9,260 nucleotides of DNA from Clostridiales bacterium. GTDB lineage: Bacteria; Bacillota; Clostridia; Monoglobales; Monoglobaceae. Location of the stretch: positions 1-9,260 of the forward strand of contig JAEDLZ010000057.1 in the NCBI GenBank assembly GCA_016303265.1, in the 5' to 3' direction. The notes under the pieces were generated by a model, which saw only the letters and a list, made by a program, of their open reading frames with translations, was not told the origin of the DNA and did not search any database. How positions within the stretch are numbered: position 1 is the stretch's first letter; every line of letters begins with the position of its first letter. This document shows positions 5,665 through 9,260 of the stretch, piece by piece. The translations under genes were made by a program, and so were the position numbers.

Positions 5665-7011
5665 ATGGCGGACAGCTTGTACGAAAAATTGAAAAATTAT
5701 GCAGAAAAAAATATATGCCCCATGCATATGCCGGGGCATAAGCGACGGGTGGGATTTTGTTCGGAAGTTGACATAACGGAAATAGACGGCTTTGATAATC
5801 TGGCGAATCCTAAAGGAATTTTAAGAGATATTTCGGAAAAGGCGGCAAAAATATACGGAACTGACAGGGCGTTTTTGTCGGTCAACGGGAGCACAGGGGC
5901 AATTCTTGCGGCGGTTTGCGCCCTTTGCGGCTGCGGAGATAAGATTATTATGGCGAGGAACTGCCATAAATCCGTGTACAATGCCGCAATGCTTTGCAAA
6001 GCGGAGGTTGCTTATATTTATCCCGAATATGACGAAAACGGGATAGCCGGGGGCATAACGGCGGCAGAGGTTCAAAGAGCGGCGGATGAAAACCCGGACG
6101 CAAAGCTGCTGATACTGACCTCTCCTACTTATGAGGGGATTATAAGCGACATAAAAGAAATTTCGCATATCGCACATAAGAGAAATATAACGGTTATGGT
6201 CGATTCGGCGCACGGTGCGCACCTTCGGTTTATGGGGCAGCCCGATGCGGTTGCCTGCGGAGCGGATATTGTTGTTATGAGCCTGCATAAGACCCTGCCG
6301 TCACTTACCCAAACGGCGTTGCTCTGCACAACAAAGGCGTGCGGGGACAAAACTGCGGAAAAGATGAATGTTTTTCAGACTTCAAGCCCGTCATACATAC
6401 TTATGGCGTCGATTGACGACTGCCTGAATTTTCTGTTTGGGAGCGAGAGGGCATTTAATGAATATAAAGCCCGCCTCGATAAGTTTTACGGTCAAACAGA
6501 GAAACTTGAAAATTTGTCGGTTAAAAAGAGCGGCGGGTTTGATTTTGACAGGGGTAAAATTGTTATACAAACGAACAAAACCGATATTTCGGGCAAAGCT
6601 CTTACCGAAAAGCTTCGCAAGTGTTACGGCATAGAGCTTGAAATGGCATATGATAACTATGCGCTTGCAATGACCTCTGTCTGTGACAGAGATGAGGATT
6701 TTGACAGGCTGTTATCGGCAATTTGCGAAATAGATAAAACGCTGAGCAGAACTGAAAAAATGCATATTCCGTACCCTAAGCCGAAAATGGCAAAGGCGGC
6801 GGCTTTTGAGGAAACGGAGTTTGTCCGAACCGATTCGGCAAAAGGGCGCGTATGCGCAGATTATGTGTGGGCATATCCGCCGGGAGTTCCGATTGTTGCG
6901 CCTCGGGAAATAATTGACGAGGAAACATACTCATATATATTAAGTCTGTACGACACGGAAATTGAGGGACATTTCGGCTCGGACAGCAAAAAAATTTTGG
7001 TTTATAAATAA
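5665..7011 (+). CDS. PLP-dependent Orn/Lys/Arg decarboxylase family protein
   Basis: This 448-residue fold-type I PLP enzyme belongs to the Orn/Lys/Arg decarboxylase major-domain family. HMPGHK (21-26), ITEIDGFDNL (37-46) and VNGSTGAILA (73-82) are the N-terminal signatures. SAHGAHL (181-187) carries the cofactor-stacking histidine, with Asp180 as the probable pyridine-nitrogen partner. SLHKTLPSLTQ (206-216) contains the Schiff-base Lys209. The C-terminal part has YPPGVPIVAPRE (404-415), as in the short Bacillus-type lysine/arginine decarboxylases. The large N-terminal wing domain of the E. coli inducible enzymes is absent. The reaction would release CO2 from lysine, arginine or ornithine to give cadaverine, agmatine or putrescine; sequence alone does not choose. 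The start has only a modest GGGG site (5653-5656) ahead of it. The neighbour lysA makes lysine, which is suggestive but not decisive. No terminator separates the two genes. Confidence 0.92.
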   Translation: MADSLYEKLKNYAEKNICPMHMPGHKRRVGFCSEVDITEIDGFDNLANPKGILRDISEKAAKIYGTDRAFLSVNGSTGAILAAVCALCGCGDKIIMARNCHKSVYNAAMLCKAEVAYIYPEYDENGIAGGITAAEVQRAADENPDAKLLILTSPTYEGIISDIKEISHIAHKRNITVMVDSAHGAHLRFMGQPDAVACGADIVVMSLHKTLPSLTQTALLCTTKACGDKTAEKMNVFQTSSPSYILMASIDDCLNFLFGSERAFNEYKARLDKFYGQTEKLENLSVKKSGGFDFDRGKIVIQTNKTDISGKALTEKLRKCYGIELEMAYDNYALAMTSVCDRDEDFDRLLSAICEIDKTLSRTEKMHIPYPKPKMAKAAAFEETEFVRTDSAKGRVCADYVWAYPPGVPIVAPREIIDEETYSYILSLYDTEIEGHFGSDSKKILVYK

Positions 7012-7032
7012 AATAATTGAAGGTAAAAAAAT

Positions 7033-7061
7033 TTGACAAAGACGGCGTATTATGATAGAAT
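7033..7061 (+). promoter_or_regulatory. Promoter of lysA
   Basis: Perfect TTGACA (7033-7038), 17-bp spacer, -10 TAGAAT (7056-7061) with TG one base upstream. The start would be near 7068, leaving a leader of only about 30 bases. That is far too short for a lysine riboswitch (L-box). The promoter starts 22 bases past the decarboxylase stop, so lysA may be read both from it and by read-through. Confidence 0.82.
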
Positions 7062-7084
7062 TTACCCAATGTATACTTTACGGT

Positions 7085-7090
7085 AGGAGG
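7085..7090 (+). promoter_or_regulatory. Perfect AGGAGG ribosome binding site deciding the lysA start
   Basis: AGGAGG ends one base before ATG 7092 but seven bases before the in-frame ATG 7098. The second spacing is optimal and the first is too short, so 7098 is the preferred start. Confidence 0.75.
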
Positions 7091-7097
7091 AATGACA

Positions 7098-8402
7098 ATG
7101 GAATTTGTTATGAAGTGTCTCGGCATTAACGAGGCCGGAAATCTCACAATAGGCGGGTGCGATGTTAAGGAACTTGCAAAGCAGTATAAAACCCCCCTTT
7201 ATATAATGGATGAGAGCGATGTCAGAAAAAATTGCAGAACTTATGTTGACGCAATTGACAAATATTATGACGGGAACGGACTTATTCTGTATGCCAGCAA
7301 GGCTTTATCCTGCAAGTATATGTATAAAATTGCCATGGAAGAGGGCATGGGCGTTGACACGGTATCGGGCGGAGAGATTTATACGGCGCTTGCGGCAGGC
7401 TTTCCGGCAGAGAAGATTTATTTCCATGGAAATAACAAAACTTATGATGAGATAGAGTATGCCGTAAAGAGTAATATCGGCTGTTTTGTCGTTGACAACG
7501 AGGATGAGCTTGACGCAATCGATGAGATTGCGGGAAAGTATAAAAAAACGGTCAAGATTATGCTTCGTATAACTCCGGGAGTTGACGCGCATACCCACGA
7601 TTTTATAAGAACCGGTCAGATAGATTCAAAATTCGGCGCGGCTCTTGAAACAGGGGCGGCGGACAAGCTGACAGAGTACGCCCTTGCTAAGAAGAATGTG
7701 GAGCTTAAAGGACTTCACTGTCATATCGGTTCGCAGATATTTGAGCTTGCTCCTTTTTGCGAAACCGCTGAAATAATGATGAATTATATTGCAAAGCTTG
7801 ACAGAAAATACGGAGTTGTTATAGAAGAGCTTAATCTGGGCGGAGGATTCGGCATAAAGTATACTGAAAAGGATACGCCCATAGATTATGACAAGTTTAT
7901 AGAAGCTGTATCCGCGGTAATCAAAAAGAGTGCGGCGGATTTGGGGGTAAAGTGTCCGTTTATCTTAATGGAGCCGGGCAGATCAATCGTTGCGCCCAGC
8001 GGAATAACGGTTTATACCGTGGGAACGGTTAAGAAAATTCCAAATGTGAGAACCTATGTCTGCGTTGACGGCGGAATGGGTGATAACCCGAGATATATTC
8101 TGTATAATTCGGAGTATGATGCGGTTTTGGTTGAGAAACCGGATGCGGAGCGCTTTGAAAAGGTAACAGTTGCAGGAAAATGCTGTGAGTCCGGCGATAT
8201 TGTAATAAAGGACATATTTATGCCGGAGGTCAAAAAGGGGGACCTGATTGCGGTTCTTGCAACGGGGGCTTATAACTATTCAATGGCAAGCAACTATAAC
8301 AGGATTCCGCGTCCGCCTGTTATTATGGCAAAGGACGGCAAGTCTAAAATTGCCGTAAAAAGGGAAACCTATGAAGATATAATCGCTAACGATATGATTT
8401 AA
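7098..8402 (+). CDS. lysA: Diaminopimelate decarboxylase
   Basis: This 434-residue fold-type III PLP enzyme converts meso-diaminopimelate to L-lysine and CO2, the last step of lysine synthesis, in the cytoplasm. The PLP lysine is Lys68 in YASKALS (65-71). HGNNK (110-114), GLHCHIGSQ (205-213), the glycine-rich LNLGGGFG (246-253) and EPGRS (292-296) form the cofactor-binding barrel. The active-site CESGD (363-367, Cys363) and GAYNYSMAS (390-398) lie in the C-terminal beta domain. Length is typical of the family and all key residues are intact. HTHDFIRTGQIDSKFG (165-180) fits the Firmicutes type. The start at 7098 is chosen from the ribosome binding site; ATG 7092 would add two residues. It has its own promoter, and its TAA sits 16 bases before the next gene with the next ribosome binding site directly after the stop, so the M50 gene is probably in the same transcript. 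Confidence 0.97.
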   Translation: MEFVMKCLGINEAGNLTIGGCDVKELAKQYKTPLYIMDESDVRKNCRTYVDAIDKYYDGNGLILYASKALSCKYMYKIAMEEGMGVDTVSGGEIYTALAAGFPAEKIYFHGNNKTYDEIEYAVKSNIGCFVVDNEDELDAIDEIAGKYKKTVKIMLRITPGVDAHTHDFIRTGQIDSKFGAALETGAADKLTEYALAKKNVELKGLHCHIGSQIFELAPFCETAEIMMNYIAKLDRKYGVVIEELNLGGGFGIKYTEKDTPIDYDKFIEAVSAVIKKSAADLGVKCPFILMEPGRSIVAPSGITVYTVGTVKKIPNVRTYVCVDGGMGDNPRYILYNSEYDAVLVEKPDAERFEKVTVAGKCCESGDIVIKDIFMPEVKKGDLIAVLATGAYNYSMASNYNRIPRPPVIMAKDGKSKIAVKRETYEDIIANDMI

Positions 8403-8418
8403 TTGGAGGATTGGTATA

Positions 8419-9141
8419 ATGAGCCGGATTCAAAGATGGTTCGGAAACGGCATGGAGGGCATTCTGGAGCTGCTTATAACGCTGCTATGCGTTTTTCTGT
8501 CGCTTACCGTTCATGAATTTTCACACGGATATATGGCGTATCTGCGGGGTGACAAGACTGCCTATTACACAGGGAGATTGTCTTTAAATCCTCTTCGCCA
8601 CATTGACCCCATAGGTACATTATGCTTGATTTTGTTCGGATTTGGATGGGCAAAGCCCGTTATGGTCAATCCCACCCGGTTTAACGGCAAGACAATGAAA
8701 CTCGACATGGTTCTGACATCTCTTGCAGGACCTTTGAGCAACTTCCTGCTGGCATTTTTATCCGTGTTTGCATATGTTGCCGTGGCGGTTTTTGCAAAGG
8801 GCTTCTTTGTTGAGGGCGGTCAGATTATGTATTACGAGGGTATGGTGAATAAATATGCATATCTTGCAGTGGAAATATTCAGCACTCTTGCTATAATGAA
8901 TCTGGGACTTGGACTTTTTAACCTGATTCCGATTCCGCCTCTTGACGGGTCGAAGGTTTTATCGGCGGTTCTTCCGACGAAATATTATTTTAAGCTTATG
9001 GAATATGAGAGATTTGGATTTATTGCGCTTATAATACTTATAAATCTGCCCGTGTTCAATCGTTTTCTGTCCTTTCTTTTGTCGGGAATAATGAATGGGT
9101 ATATGTATGCGGCAAGTGCGGTACTGGGGTTGTTTGCGTGA
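8419..9141 (+). CDS. Site-2-protease-family (M50) membrane metalloprotease
   Basis: A 240-residue polytopic membrane protein of the compact M50 group. The zinc-binding HEFSH (32-36) lies in the first membrane segment (about 15-35) after VFLSLTV. The third zinc ligand is Asp176 in NLIPIPPLDGSKV (168-180). LSLNPLRHIDPIGT (54-67), AKPVMVNP (78-85) and LAGPLSNFLLA (102-112) are conserved in this group. Further hydrophobic stretches occur at about 65-80, 96-127, 148-170 and 198-222. Such enzymes cut substrates within the membrane; the substrate here is unknown, and no PDZ domain is present. A GGAGG site nine bases upstream supports ATG 8419. Its TGA overlaps the ATG of scpA by one base. This protease-scpA order is common in Firmicutes, although a functional link is not established. 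Confidence 0.93.
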   Translation: MSRIQRWFGNGMEGILELLITLLCVFLSLTVHEFSHGYMAYLRGDKTAYYTGRLSLNPLRHIDPIGTLCLILFGFGWAKPVMVNPTRFNGKTMKLDMVLTSLAGPLSNFLLAFLSVFAYVAVAVFAKGFFVEGGQIMYYEGMVNKYAYLAVEIFSTLAIMNLGLGLFNLIPIPPLDGSKVLSAVLPTKYYFKLMEYERFGFIALIILINLPVFNRFLSFLLSGIMNGYMYAASAVLGLFA

Positions 9142-9260
9142 TGGAGCAGCTATCCTTTCATGTTGAGGGGTATGAGGGACCGCTGGATTTGCTCCTTACT
9201 CTCATCAAAAAAAATAAAGTCAATATATACGATATTCCCATAAGCGAAATACTTGAGCAG
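9141..9260 (+). CDS. scpA: Segregation and condensation protein A, N-terminal part (runs off right edge)
   Basis: Forty codons are visible, starting MEQLSFHVEGYEGPLDLLL and continuing LIKKNKVNIYDIPISEI. The sequence FEGPLDLLL-type plus the D/N-I-Y-D-I-P-I-x-E-I segment is the diagnostic N-terminus of ScpA, the kleisin that bridges the SMC dimer with ScpB in chromosome condensation and segregation. The gene is truncated by the window edge. Its ATG overlaps the stop of the M50 protease gene as TGATG, which suggests translational coupling; a GTG three bases earlier is also in frame. There is no clear ribosome binding site beyond GGGG at 9126-9129. Confidence 0.95.
   Translation, partial: MEQLSFHVEGYEGPLDLLLTLIKKNKVNIYDIPISEILEQ

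Noticed and set aside
7012..7097. Lysine riboswitch upstream of lysA
   Set aside because: The gap is under 90 bases and the promoter places the start near 7068, leaving about 30 bases of leader, far less than an L-box needs.

Overview
The window looks like ordinary chromosomal DNA from a low-to-moderate GC member of the Firmicutes, most likely an anaerobic gut-type Clostridia. The grounds are AGGAGG-type ribosome binding sites, consensus TTGACA/TATAAT promoters, the gene order site-2-type protease followed by scpA, and Clostridia-like forms of LysA, MalQ, GH36 and the Orn/Lys/Arg decarboxylase. This is inference from gene content; no rRNA or other phylogenetic marker is complete here.

Layout. 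Positions 1-259 (minus) hold the N-terminal part of an EamA/DMT-family membrane transporter that runs off the left edge. Positions 260-570 are the only long gene-free stretch. It holds a divergent promoter pair, a tandem of two ATGTT/AACAT palindromes over the transporter promoter, and three degenerate ~50-bp hairpin repeats in front of the rightward genes. Positions 571-3663 (plus) hold three genes likely transcribed together: a DUF2156/LPG-synthase-C-like acyltransferase, a GNAT acetyltransferase and 4-alpha-glucanotransferase (malQ). They end at a strong hairpin terminator at 3705-3728 that lies between convergent genes. Positions 3763-5508 (minus) encode a cytoplasmic GH36 alpha-galactosidase-type enzyme. 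Positions 5545-5626 hold two back-to-back promoters. Positions 5665-7011 (plus) encode an aromatic-fold PLP decarboxylase of the Orn/Lys/Arg class. Positions 7098-8402 encode lysA with its own strong promoter. It is followed closely by an M50 site-2-protease-family membrane protein (8419-9141), which overlaps the start of scpA (9141 to the right edge).

How the genes fit together. MalQ and the GH36 enzyme are both cytoplasmic carbohydrate enzymes (malto-oligosaccharides and alpha-galactosides), but they sit in convergent transcription units. The decarboxylase and LysA are adjacent PLP enzymes. LysA makes lysine, and the upstream enzyme could consume lysine or arginine to make a polyamine, though its substrate cannot be read from sequence. 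The M50 protease and scpA are coupled by a TGATG overlap and lead into the chromosome-condensation locus.

I found no clear undescribed multi-gene system. The most unusual material is non-coding: the hairpin repeat cluster at 391-540, the twin palindromes at 290-321, and the symmetrical divergent promoter region at 5545-5626.
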